Assembly: GCA_901538445.1 (NCBI GenBank)
Contig: LR594586.1
Location: 310,001-374,000, forward strand
Direction: 5' to 3'
Source of the DNA: Gemmataceae bacterium
GTDB lineage: Bacteria > Planctomycetota > Planctomycetia > Gemmatales > Gemmataceae
DNA: 64,000 nt
The notes under the pieces are model-generated. The model worked only from the letters and a program-made list of their open reading frames with translations, was not told where the DNA came from and did no database searches. The position numbers were made by a program, and so were the translations under genes. Every line of letters begins with the position of its first letter. The stretch's first letter is position 1. Positions 8,745-16,011 of this stretch are shown here, in pieces.

Positions 8745-9750
8745 ACTTGGCCGCCCGGATGTACGCTTCGAAGTTCGCCACCGGCGTCTCCTTATCGACG
8801 CCGTGGTTCAGGTTCAGGATGTGCCGGTGGCCGCCGCCGGCCTTCAGGCACGCCCGCACCTCCGCGGCCACCTGCTCGGGCGTGCCCTCGCGCAGCACGT
8901 CCTCGTTCACGTTGCCCTGGAAGACGAGGTGCGGGTACTCGCGGCGCGCGGCGGCGAGGTCGTGGCGGGTGCCCAGGCTGATGACCTCGGCCCCGGTCGC
9001 GCACATGCGGTCGAGGTACGGCCCCTCCTTCACGAACAGCACCCGCGGAACGCCGGTCGCGCCGGCGAACACGGCCGCGTGCTGCGGCTGCGCCCACGCC
9101 TCGTACTCCTCGGGCGTGAGCATCCCGGCCCACGAGTCGAAGAGCTGGTACAGGTCGGCCCCGTCGGCGATCAGCGTGCGGAGGAACCCTACGGTCGCGC
9201 CGGTGAGCTTCTCTAGGAGCCCGTTCCACACCGCGGGGTTCTCGGCCGCGAACCGCCGGGTCGCGTCCACGTCCTTCCCGGTGCCGATGCAGTACGTCGC
9301 GACGGTGAACGGCGCGCCCGCGAACACGATCACCGGCAACTCGCCATTCAGTTCGGCCTTCACGCGAGCGAGCAACTTCCGGATGTGGTCGTAGGTTGCG
9401 GGGGCCGGGTTCGGGTCGAGCCGGGCGAGGTCGGCGAGTGTGCGAACGGGCCGGTCCGGCACCGGCCCGGCACCCGCCTTGAGCTGGAACGGGAGCCCCA
9501 TCGATACGGGCAGCGTGGTGATGTCGTAGAAGAGGATGATCGCGTCCACGCCGAGCCGCCGCGGCGCGAGCGTCCCGCGGGCGGCGCTCTCGACGTCCTC
9601 GGAGAAGGCGTAGAACGGCTTCCCGGCGCGGATCTTGTTGAACTCGGGGTCCCACCGGCCGGCCTGCCGCATGGCCCAGACCGGCGGCCGCTCGACCGGT
9701 TCGCCGCGGGCGGCACGCACGAGGAGGTGGGGGGAGGAGGGTTCGGCCAT
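8731..9750 (-). CDS. hemE: Uroporphyrinogen decarboxylase HemE
   Basis: HemE removes four acetate carboxyls from uroporphyrinogen III to give coproporphyrinogen III in haem synthesis. The 339-residue protein carries the signature PPVWAMRQAGRW near residue 28, the VDAIILFYDITTLP segment with the catalytic-pocket aspartate, GAPFTVATYCIGTG, and the C-terminal NLNHGVDKETP with the invariant histidine. It follows ubiE by 18 bases on the same strand, so the two are likely cotranscribed. Its 3' end lies in a palindromic repeat, suggesting that the terminal residues SFHV were supplied by repeat DNA. Confidence 0.96.
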   Translation of the reverse strand: MAEPSSPHLLVRAARGEPVERPPVWAMRQAGRWDPEFNKIRAGKPFYAFSEDVESAARGTLAPRRLGVDAIILFYDITTLPVSMGLPFQLKAGAGPVPDRPVRTLADLARLDPNPAPATYDHIRKLLARVKAELNGELPVIVFAGAPFTVATYCIGTGKDVDATRRFAAENPAVWNGLLEKLTGATVGFLRTLIADGADLYQLFDSWAGMLTPEEYEAWAQPQHAAVFAGATGVPRVLFVKEGPYLDRMCATGAEVISLGTRHDLAAARREYPHLVFQGNVNEDVLREGTPEQVAAEVRACLKAGGGHRHILNLNHGVDKETPVANFEAYIRAAKSFHV

Positions 9751-9768
9751 GTCGTCTCGGTGCTCGGG

Positions 9769-10548
9769 CTACGTCACCGGCGCGGGGTCGCCCGGCTTTA
9801 CTCCAACATACAAGGTGGCGATGCCGAAGGTGAGCGGTTCGTACCGCACCTCGGCCAGCCCGTGGGCGCGGAACTTCGCGGCGAGGTCCTCGTAGTCCGG
9901 GAACTTCAGCACGCTCTCGGGGAGGTAGCGGTACGCGCTCTCCTTGCTCCGCGACAGCAGTTGGCCGAGCAGCGGGAGGACGTACCGGAAGTACGCCCGG
10001 TAGATGCGGCCGAAGAACCAGTGCCGGGGCTTCGAGAACTCCAGCACCGCGAGCCGCCCGCCGGGCCGCAGCACCCGCACCATCTCGGCCAGCCCGCGGT
10101 CGGTGTCGGTGATGTTCCGCAGGCCGAAGGCGTTGGTCACGAGCTGGAAGCTCTCAGTGCCGAACGGCAGCGATTGCGCGTCGGCCTCGACGAACGTGAC
10201 GCGGCCCGCGGCCCCGGCGGCACGCGCCTTCTCGCCGGCCCGGACAAGCATTTCGGTGCAGAAGTCGGCCCCGACGATCGGCACGGCCCCCCCGGCCGCC
10301 CGGTCGTAGACGAGCGCGAGGTCACCGGTGCCGGTGCAGAGGTCGAGGATCGGCCCGCGGTCGGCCGGTGCCGGCGGGACGAGCTTCGCGGTCCGCTCGC
10401 GCCACCGCTTGTCGATGTTCAGACTCAGGAGGTGGTTCAGGAAGTCGTACCACGGCGCGATCTGGCCGAACATCCGGCGGATGCGCACCTCGCGCTTGTC
10501 GAGCAGGTCTTCGGCCACGGATCGGTTCCCACTCAGGTGGACGCACAC
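9769..10548 (-). CDS. ubiE: Demethylmenaquinone/ubiquinone methyltransferase UbiE/MenG
   Basis: This SAM-dependent C-methyltransferase performs the last ring methylation in menaquinone synthesis. The 259-residue protein shows the family N-terminus VRIRRMFGQIAPWYDFLNH, motif I LDLCTGTGDLAL, and the UbiE signature NAFGLRNITDTDRGL followed by RVLRPGGRLAVLEFS. The open frame begins at a GTG at 10548; an in-frame GTG at 10518 (VAEDLLDK) is an alternative. It is the first gene of a minus-strand group with hemE and is divergent from the LURP-one-like gene. Confidence 0.93.
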   Translation of the reverse strand: MCVHLSGNRSVAEDLLDKREVRIRRMFGQIAPWYDFLNHLLSLNIDKRWRERTAKLVPPAPADRGPILDLCTGTGDLALVYDRAAGGAVPIVGADFCTEMLVRAGEKARAAGAAGRVTFVEADAQSLPFGTESFQLVTNAFGLRNITDTDRGLAEMVRVLRPGGRLAVLEFSKPRHWFFGRIYRAYFRYVLPLLGQLLSRSKESAYRYLPESVLKFPDYEDLAAKFRAHGLAEVRYEPLTFGIATLYVGVKPGDPAPVT

Positions 10549-10607
10549 GGAACAGCCTATATCCCCAACCGTGCCCCGGCCCCGCCGTTAACTCCCCGGA
10601 ACGACAC

Positions 10608-11243
10608 ATGCTCGAGTGCAACCGGTTCGCGATCCAGGAGCACAAGAAGGTGCTGTCGTCGGTGCAGAGCTACGACATCCGCAACGGCGACACGGGCGAC
10701 CTCGTCGGCACCGCGGCGGAGAACATCGGGACCGTCACGCAGCTCCTCCGGTGGGTCGTGAGCAAGCAACTCATGCCCACGACGGTCGAGGTCCGCGAGA
10801 AGCCCGACGACTCGCTCGTGTTCACGCTCCGCCGCGGGTGGTATCTGTTCCGCTCGACGGTCGAGGTGCGGGACTCGCAGGGGCACCTCGTCGGCACGTT
10901 CCGCAGCAAGTTCCTGACGATCAGCGGCGGGTTCCACGTGTACGATAAGGACGGCAACTACTTCGCCCACGTCAAGGGCCGAATGTTCGGGTTCAACTAC
11001 CGGTTCCTGACGGAGGACGGCTCGGTCGAACTCGGGAGCGTCGCGAAGCGGGTCGGCGGCCTCGGCGGGTTGGCCCGGGAGGTGTTCTTTTCGGCCGACA
11101 ACTACTTCCTGGAGGTCGCCCCGGCGCTCGCCGAGCAGCCGATGGCAAAGATGCTGCTCCTCGCCGCGACGCTCGCGGTGGACATCATCTACAAGTCCGA
11201 GAGCAAGGGCGGCTCGAGCCTCGGCGACGTCACGGGGGAGTGA
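10608..11243 (+). CDS. LURP-one-related (Tubby-like fold) protein
   Basis: The 211-residue protein matches the LURP-one-related/scramblase-like beta-barrel family in layout. An N-terminal motif (NRFAIQEHKKVLSSVQSYDI) is followed by repeated strand pairs such as STVEVRDSQGHLVGTFRSKF, FHVYDKDGNYFAHVKGRMFG and YRFLTEDGSVELGSVAKR. It ends with a hydrophobic helix (MAKMLLLAATLAVDIIY). A membrane-lipid-binding role is known for relatives; none can be read directly here. It is monocistronic, divergent from ubiE and convergent with the DUF2891 gene. Confidence 0.75.
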   Translation: MLECNRFAIQEHKKVLSSVQSYDIRNGDTGDLVGTAAENIGTVTQLLRWVVSKQLMPTTVEVREKPDDSLVFTLRRGWYLFRSTVEVRDSQGHLVGTFRSKFLTISGGFHVYDKDGNYFAHVKGRMFGFNYRFLTEDGSVELGSVAKRVGGLGGLAREVFFSADNYFLEVAPALAEQPMAKMLLLAATLAVDIIYKSESKGGSSLGDVTGE

Positions 11244-11287
11244 TCCGTTTGGCGAGCGGGGGCCTGACCTCCCACGTCGCCACAAAA

Positions 11288-12418
11288 TCACGGGGCCGGC
11301 GTCGAGAGCATGTACACCGCGAACGACGCGAGCCAGTGTTCTCCGGCGTAGTCGCCGCTCGCGATGTGCTTCAACCCCGCCTCAGCGTGTTGGGCCGCGG
11401 ACGCCGCGAGCGCCCCGCGTGCCGGGGCGTCTTTCGGCAGTGCCGCCAGCACGCTCCGCATGCACCACGCCCGGCTCAGGTTCAGTCCGTCGAGGTGGAC
11501 GAGTTGCGGGTCGGTGCGGTCCGTCACCGTGGCCGGCTCGAACAGGTTCTTCGGCTCGCCCTTCTCCGCTCCCGGCAGGTACTTCGCGAACCACGCCGCG
11601 AACTCGGCCGGCGGCAGCACCCGGCGCATCAGGTCGGCCTCGCACAAGCTCGGCGAGAGGAAGTCGGCCCCGTCCGGCTCCCACCGTGCCGGGGCGTCGT
11701 GATCTTTGTCGAAGTACGCTACCGCCCGCTCCTCAATGGCCCCGCGGAGCTTTGCGTCACCGACCGTGCGGGCATAGTCGTGCGCGAAGGACAACCCGAA
11801 GGCCGTGTTGGAATGCACCCCGGCCCGGATCGGGTACGTCTGCTTCGGGAAGTGTTCGACATATCGTGTGGCGATCACGTCAGCGAGCGGCTTGAGGTTC
11901 GCGGACCACCTCTTCGCGTCGGGGTCGTCGAAGGTGTGCAGCTCCTCGGCGAGCTTCAGCAGCCAGTTCCAGCCGTAGGGCCGCTCGAACGACTTCGCGT
12001 CGTTCCGAGAGAAGTAGTCGGCCTCCGCCTTGATGTTCGCTCCGGTGAGGTGATCGGCCAGCACCGCCCGGATCTCTTTCGCCTCGGGCAGATCGGGATA
12101 CGCCTTCAGCACGCGAACGAGGAGCCAGTGCCCGTGAACTGACGAGTGCCAGTCGAAGCACCCGAAGAACGCGGGGTGCAGCGCCTTGGGGGTCTTGACG
12201 TCGGCCGCACCGGCGAACACGATCCCGGGCTTGTGCGGGTACTCCTTGCTCGCGCCCTTCAGGGCGAGTTTGGCGAACGCCGAGGCGTGTTCCCGCGTGA
12301 GGGTGTGCGAGGGCTTCGCGCGTGCGGCCGGTGTTTGGGAAGGGGCCGAAGTTTGAGGCTTCACCTGTTCGCACCCTCCGAGCAGAACCGCCACGAGCGG
12401 CAGCGTGTAACGGGGCAT
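11288..12418 (-). CDS. DUF2891 family lipoprotein
   Basis: This 376-residue protein starts MPRYTLPLVAVLLGGCEQ, a lipoprotein signal with lipobox LGGC. It continues with the DUF2891 pattern: HPAFFGCFDWHSSVHGHWLL near residue 80, NWLLKLAEELH, YPIRAGVHSNTAFGLSFAHD and DFLSPSLCEADLMRRVL. These blocks suggest an alpha/alpha-barrel with conserved His, Asp and Trp residues, typical of sugar-active folds, but the reaction of the family is not established. It is transcribed alone, divergent from the cytochrome-domain gene. Confidence 0.88.
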   Translation of the reverse strand: MPRYTLPLVAVLLGGCEQVKPQTSAPSQTPAARAKPSHTLTREHASAFAKLALKGASKEYPHKPGIVFAGAADVKTPKALHPAFFGCFDWHSSVHGHWLLVRVLKAYPDLPEAKEIRAVLADHLTGANIKAEADYFSRNDAKSFERPYGWNWLLKLAEELHTFDDPDAKRWSANLKPLADVIATRYVEHFPKQTYPIRAGVHSNTAFGLSFAHDYARTVGDAKLRGAIEERAVAYFDKDHDAPARWEPDGADFLSPSLCEADLMRRVLPPAEFAAWFAKYLPGAEKGEPKNLFEPATVTDRTDPQLVHLDGLNLSRAWCMRSVLAALPKDAPARGALAASAAQHAEAGLKHIASGDYAGEHWLASFAVYMLSTPAP

Positions 12419-12583
12419 CGGAATCCCTCACGGTTGTCGAGGCGGGCCGTTGTTCGGGGCGGTCTCCCGTGGTAGCGTATTCAGGAACTGATCGGGGGGG
12501 AGTTGCGTCCAAGCCGCATCGGCACGCGCCGCGGGTTCCGCTCTGCTCACCACACGCCGCACGCCCCAACACACGGGTGACAC

Positions 12584-13357
12584 ATGGAATCGGAATCGCT
12601 CGACGAGCCCGTCGCTAACCCGCGGAAGCTCTCGGAAAACGGTCAGATGGCCGCCATCGGCATCTACGGGTTCCTGGTCCTCGTCGGGTTCTTCTTCGGC
12701 ATCGTGACCGGGTACGAGAAGCCCCGGCCGGTCGTCGCGAAGAAGGACGAGACCACGAAGAAGGACGAGCACGTCAAGAAGGACACCTCGGTTGCGCCGA
12801 AGGCCCAACCGCCCAAGACGACCCCGAACCAACCGACCGGCACGGTCCCGAACACGCAGTACACGCCCGAACCGGACCCGAAGCCGAAGGACGACCCGAA
12901 GACCGAGCCGGACCCGAAGCCCGAACCCAAAAAAGACGAGCCGAAGCCCGAGGAACCGAAGCCGGAACCGAAAAAGGTCGATCCCGTGCCCGAGCCGAAG
13001 AAGGAGGAGCCGAAGAAGGAGGAGCCGAAGAAGGAACTGGTCTCAGCCGTGACCTTCAAGGACGTGCTCCCGATCCTGCGCGAGCACTGCGGCAACTGCC
13101 ACGGCGCGGCCGGCAAGGCGAAGGCGGACGTGGACACCACGACCTACGAGAAGCTGATGAAGAGCCCCTCGGGGATCGGCAAGTCGGTCGTCGCCGGCGA
13201 CCTCAAGAAGAGCGGGTTGTGGGTGAGCATCGAAAACCTCGAGATGCCGCCGGACGGGAAGCCGCGGCCGACCCCGAAGCAACTCGAGACTCTCAAAAAC
13301 TGGATCCTCGCGGGTGCGAAGCCGCGCCGCCGAACGGTGCGCAACAAGAAGGCCTGA
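12584..13357 (+). CDS. Membrane-anchored planctomycete cytochrome c domain protein with Pro/Glu/Lys linker
   Basis: The 257-residue protein has one transmembrane helix (about residues 22-45, IGIYGFLVLVGFFFGIVTGY). A low-complexity linker of about 100 residues follows, built from PKPEPKKDEPKPE-type repeats. The C-terminal domain resembles the planctomycete-type cytochrome C, with haem motif CGNCH at residues 169-173. The distal MPPDGKP loop carries the likely methionine ligand. It would hold a haem on the outer face of the membrane. Redox partners are not visible nearby. A hairpin with a T-run follows the gene. Confidence 0.85.
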   Translation: MESESLDEPVANPRKLSENGQMAAIGIYGFLVLVGFFFGIVTGYEKPRPVVAKKDETTKKDEHVKKDTSVAPKAQPPKTTPNQPTGTVPNTQYTPEPDPKPKDDPKTEPDPKPEPKKDEPKPEEPKPEPKKVDPVPEPKKEEPKKEEPKKELVSAVTFKDVLPILREHCGNCHGAAGKAKADVDTTTYEKLMKSPSGIGKSVVAGDLKKSGLWVSIENLEMPPDGKPRPTPKQLETLKNWILAGAKPRRRTVRNKKA

Positions 13358-13377
13358 CCCCAACCGGAACTGACGGA

Positions 13378-13416
13378 GCGAGCGGCGACCCGGTGGGGCA
13401 CCGCTCGCCCCGTTTT
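13378..13416 (+). terminator. Rho-independent terminator after the cytochrome-domain gene
   Basis: GCGAGCGG (13378-13385) pairs with CCGCTCGC (13401-13408) around a 15-base loop, and CCCG plus TTTT follow. Confidence 0.7.
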
Positions 13417-13545
13417 CACCGGGGCCCACGCCTCTCATCGGCCACCGCGAACACGAAGGATTTCGAGGTTCACACTGGTCGGCGTGCCCTCCTCCACTAT
13501 CATAACAGTCTTATTTGTGCCACACGCAATGGGTTGGGTGAACCG

Positions 13546-13875
13546 ATGTACGCGATCGTTGAGGACGGCAGCCGTCAGTACCGGGCCGAGGTTGGTGCGA
13601 AGATTGTGATCGACCACCGCGAAATCGACTTGGGTCAGAAGTTGGAGCTGGGCAAGGTGCTCCTGCTCCAGACCGGTTCGGACACGCTCATCGGCCGCCC
13701 GCTGGTCGAGGGTGCCCGGGTCGTCACGGAAGTCGTCGACTTCCCGAAGACCAAGACCATGACGCAGAAGTTCCGCCGCCGAAAGAACTACCGCCGGCTC
13801 AAGGGTCACACGCAGCCGTACGTGCGGGTGAAAGTGACGCACATCCTGAAGGCCGGTGAGTCGGTTCCGGCGTGA
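13546..13875 (+). CDS. rplU: Large-subunit ribosomal protein bL21
   Basis: The 109-residue protein is bL21 of the 50S subunit. It has the typical start MYAIVEDGSRQYR, the GKVLLLQTGSDTLIGRPLV core, and the RNA-binding tail FRRRKNYRRLKGHTQPYVRVKV. The ATG at 13546 gives the family length. The leader before it is AT-richer than its surroundings, consistent with a strong promoter. In most bacteria rpmA (bL27) follows directly; here the next feature is tRNA-Gln and then unrelated genes, so rpmA must lie elsewhere. Confidence 0.96.
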   Translation: MYAIVEDGSRQYRAEVGAKIVIDHREIDLGQKLELGKVLLLQTGSDTLIGRPLVEGARVVTEVVDFPKTKTMTQKFRRRKNYRRLKGHTQPYVRVKVTHILKAGESVPA

Positions 13876-13966
13876 CCCCTCACTGACATGGTTCACGTTG
13901 ACTCGACCATTCCGGTGAAGTATCAAGAATCCCTGCCGGTTCGCGCTCGGACCGGCGTCCGATCCC

Positions 13967-14037
13967 TACCCGGTAGTGTAACGGTAGCACAAGAGATTTT
14001 GGTTCTCTTTGTCAAGGTTCGAATCCTTGCCGGGTAA
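13967..14037 (+). tRNA. tRNA-Gln (anticodon TTG)
   Basis: The 71-base gene folds into a full cloverleaf. The acceptor stem is TACCCGG/CCGGGTA, the D stem GTG/CAC with a TAACGGTAG loop, and the anticodon stem AGAGA/TCTCT with loop TTTTGGT (anticodon TTG). The variable loop is TTGT, and the T stem CAAGG/CCTTG has loop TTCGAAT. The discriminator is A at 14037, and CCA is not encoded. Its 3' end is repeated imperfectly at 19771-19793. Confidence 0.96.
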
Positions 14038-14044
14038 CTTGCAA

Positions 14045-14083
14045 ATCCCCCATGAATCTCAGCGATTTGTGGGGGATCTTTAT
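14045..14083 (+). terminator. Terminator-like hairpin after tRNA-Gln
   Basis: ATCCCCCA (14045-14052) pairs with TGGGGGAT (14070-14077) across a 17-base loop. The T-rich tail CTTTATTT follows. Confidence 0.65.
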
Positions 14084-14191
14084 TTGTCACGCCATTTGAC
14101 GGTCGCGAATTCCATTCAATTCCCACACGAAGGGTCGGAATCCTTCTTGGATGTGTGGGCTGCGGGCTTCTTCGTGTGGGCGGTGTCCGGG

Positions 14192-14341
14192 CTACTCGCC
14201 TTCGCGTCGGTTGGCTTTTGTGTGGGCTGCGGTTAGCCTCGCGAACACGTCGTCCTTCACTTCCTGTTCGTCCATCACAACGTAATCCAAATGCCAAAGT
14301 CGGTCTGTAAGGGATTTGCACACCTGCCCCTGCGGAATCAT
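14192..14341 (-). CDS. Possible 49-residue orphan or gene fragment
   Basis: From the ATG at 14341 the frame reads MIPQGQVCKSLTDRLWHLDY and continues through DEQEVKDDVFARL to ANRREGE. The residues look protein-like, and codons such as AAA, TCC, CTT, ACA, TTG and GTT are unlike the GC3-rich neighbours. It may be the C-terminal remnant of a larger foreign gene or a small gene; the open frame continues upstream without clear protein character. I do not recognise a family. It lies between the tRNA and the KaiC-like gene. Confidence 0.3.
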   Translation of the reverse strand: MIPQGQVCKSLTDRLWHLDYVVMDEQEVKDDVFARLTAAHTKANRREGE

Positions 14342-14499
14342 GACGCCTAGAATGGCCCGTGCGGAGTCGCGGCGGCACCCGCATCCTATTGTGCACCCGT
14401 CCTGTGTGGGACGGCGGCTTGCACGACCGCCCGTATCGAACTCAGGAAGGACACGCCGGCGTCGCCACAGCTTTGAAGGCGCTGGGTGCATCCGACGAG

Positions 14500-16011
14500 A
14501 TGAACACCTCCCAACCGCAAACCCCGAAAATGGACTCCACCGGCGTCGGGGGCCTCGACCAGGTCCTTGCCGGCGGCCTGCCGAAAAACCGCCTGTACCT
14601 CATCGAAGGGGGGGCGGGTGCCGGCAAGACCACTCTCGCGCTCCAGTTTCTCCTCGAGGGGGTGCGGCTCAAGGAACCGGCGCTGTACGTGGTCACGGCC
14701 GAAGCCCGTGACGAGGTGGAGCAGGCGGCGGCGTCCCACGGGTGGACGTTCGACGGGGTCGAGGTGCTCGAACTCCAAGCCCCGGCCGGCGACGCCGACG
14801 GCGACGAGCAGTACACGGTCTTTCACCCGTCCGAGGTGCAACTCGACGAGGCCACGAAGGTTCTGGTCGAAGCCCTCGATCGGGTGAGGCCGGTCCGGGT
14901 CGTGATCGACTCGATCACGGGCCTGAGGCTGCTCGCCCAGACGCCCGCGCGCTACCGCCAGCAGGTTCTGCTCCTCAAGCGGGCGCTCGCCCGGCACGGC
15001 GCGACCGTGCTGCTGCTCGACGACCTGGCCGAGCACACCCGCGACCTCCAGCTCCGGAGCGTCGTCCACGGCATCATCTCCCTCCACCGGGTGGCCCCGA
15101 GGTACGGTGGCGTCCGGCGGCAACTCGAGGTGGCGAAGCTCCGCGGGGTCGACTACCGGGGTGGGTTCCATGACTTCGCCATCCGCCGCGGCGGGCTCGC
15201 CGTCTTCCCGCGGATCGTCATCGACGAGCACCACCGCGCCTTCACGCCGGACGTCACCCCGTCGGGCCTCCCGGGCCTCGACACCATGCTCGGCGGCGGG
15301 CTCACCCGCGGCACCAGCACCGTCATCATCGGCCCGGCAGGGGTCGGGAAGTCCTCGCTCACCACGCGGTACGCGCTGGCTGCCGCCGAGCGGGGCGAGC
15401 ACGCCGTGGTGTACACCTTCGACGAAACGTACGAGACCTACCTCACCCGCTCGGAGGGCCTCGGGCTGGACGCGCGGAAGCACATCGCGGGCGGCCGGCT
15501 CACCGTCCACCAGATCGACCCCGCCGAGTGGTCGGCCGGCGAGTTCGTTCACAACCTCCGAACGGCGGTGGAGCAGCGGAACACGCGGCTGGTGGTCATC
15601 GACAGCCTGAACGGCTACCTCCACGCCCTGCCGGACAAGGACCTCCTGCTGGTCCAGCTCCACGAACTGCTCACGTACCTGAACCAGCGGGGGGTGTTGA
15701 GCCTCCTCGTGATGGCCCAGCACGGCCTCCTCGGCCCCGCCCTCGAGTCCCCGGCGGACGTGAGCTACCTCGCCGACTCCGTGCTCCTGCTCCGCTACTT
15801 CGAGGCCGCCGGAACCGTGAGGCAGGCCATCTCCGTTTTCAAGAAGCGGACCGGCAGCCACGAGCGCACCATCCGCGAGTTCACGCTCGGGAAGAACCTC
15901 GCAGTCGGCGACGCACTCCACGAGTTCCAAGGGGTACTCACCGGCGTCCCCCATTTCGTGGGCGAACGGAATGCCCTCTCCGGCGAGGGCAACGCCCGTG
16001 ACCGGAAGTGA
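14500..16011 (+). CDS. KaiC-like double RecA-fold ATPase
   Basis: The 503-residue protein contains two KaiC domains. The first has Walker A GGAGAGKTT (residues 37-45), Walker B-like RPVRVVIDSITGLRLL, and KLRGVDYRGGFHDFAIRRGG at its end. The second has Walker A GPAGVGKSS (about 278-286), RLVVIDSLNGYLHALP, and SVFKKRTGSHERTIREFTLG. In the segment matching the phospho-sites of cyanobacterial KaiC it reads DVSYLADSV, keeping a serine but with tyrosine where threonine stands. No kaiA or kaiB is visible. The ATG at 14500 is chosen because the family N-terminus follows; ATG 14530 (MDSTGVGGLD) is possible. It overlaps the downstream hybrid kinase gene by 41 bases, so joint expression and a signalling link are likely. 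Confidence 0.9.
   Translation: MNTSQPQTPKMDSTGVGGLDQVLAGGLPKNRLYLIEGGAGAGKTTLALQFLLEGVRLKEPALYVVTAEARDEVEQAAASHGWTFDGVEVLELQAPAGDADGDEQYTVFHPSEVQLDEATKVLVEALDRVRPVRVVIDSITGLRLLAQTPARYRQQVLLLKRALARHGATVLLLDDLAEHTRDLQLRSVVHGIISLHRVAPRYGGVRRQLEVAKLRGVDYRGGFHDFAIRRGGLAVFPRIVIDEHHRAFTPDVTPSGLPGLDTMLGGGLTRGTSTVIIGPAGVGKSSLTTRYALAAAERGEHAVVYTFDETYETYLTRSEGLGLDARKHIAGGRLTVHQIDPAEWSAGEFVHNLRTAVEQRNTRLVVIDSLNGYLHALPDKDLLLVQLHELLTYLNQRGVLSLLVMAQHGLLGPALESPADVSYLADSVLLLRYFEAAGTVRQAISVFKKRTGSHERTIREFTLGKNLAVGDALHEFQGVLTGVPHFVGERNALSGEGNARDRK

Larger units (their letters stand above)
14038..14499. other. AT-richer accessory-looking gap downstream of tRNA-Gln
   Basis: This gap of about 460 bases holds the tRNA terminator and a short minus-strand reading frame (14192-14341). 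No promoter or complete gene with a known family was identified. Its base composition is visibly lower in GC than the core genes on either side. Confidence 0.5.

Noticed and set aside
12840-13040. Regular short repeats that could suggest a CRISPR or minisatellite
   Set aside because: They are codons of the Pro/Glu/Lys linker of the cytochrome-domain protein, with no spacer-repeat pattern.
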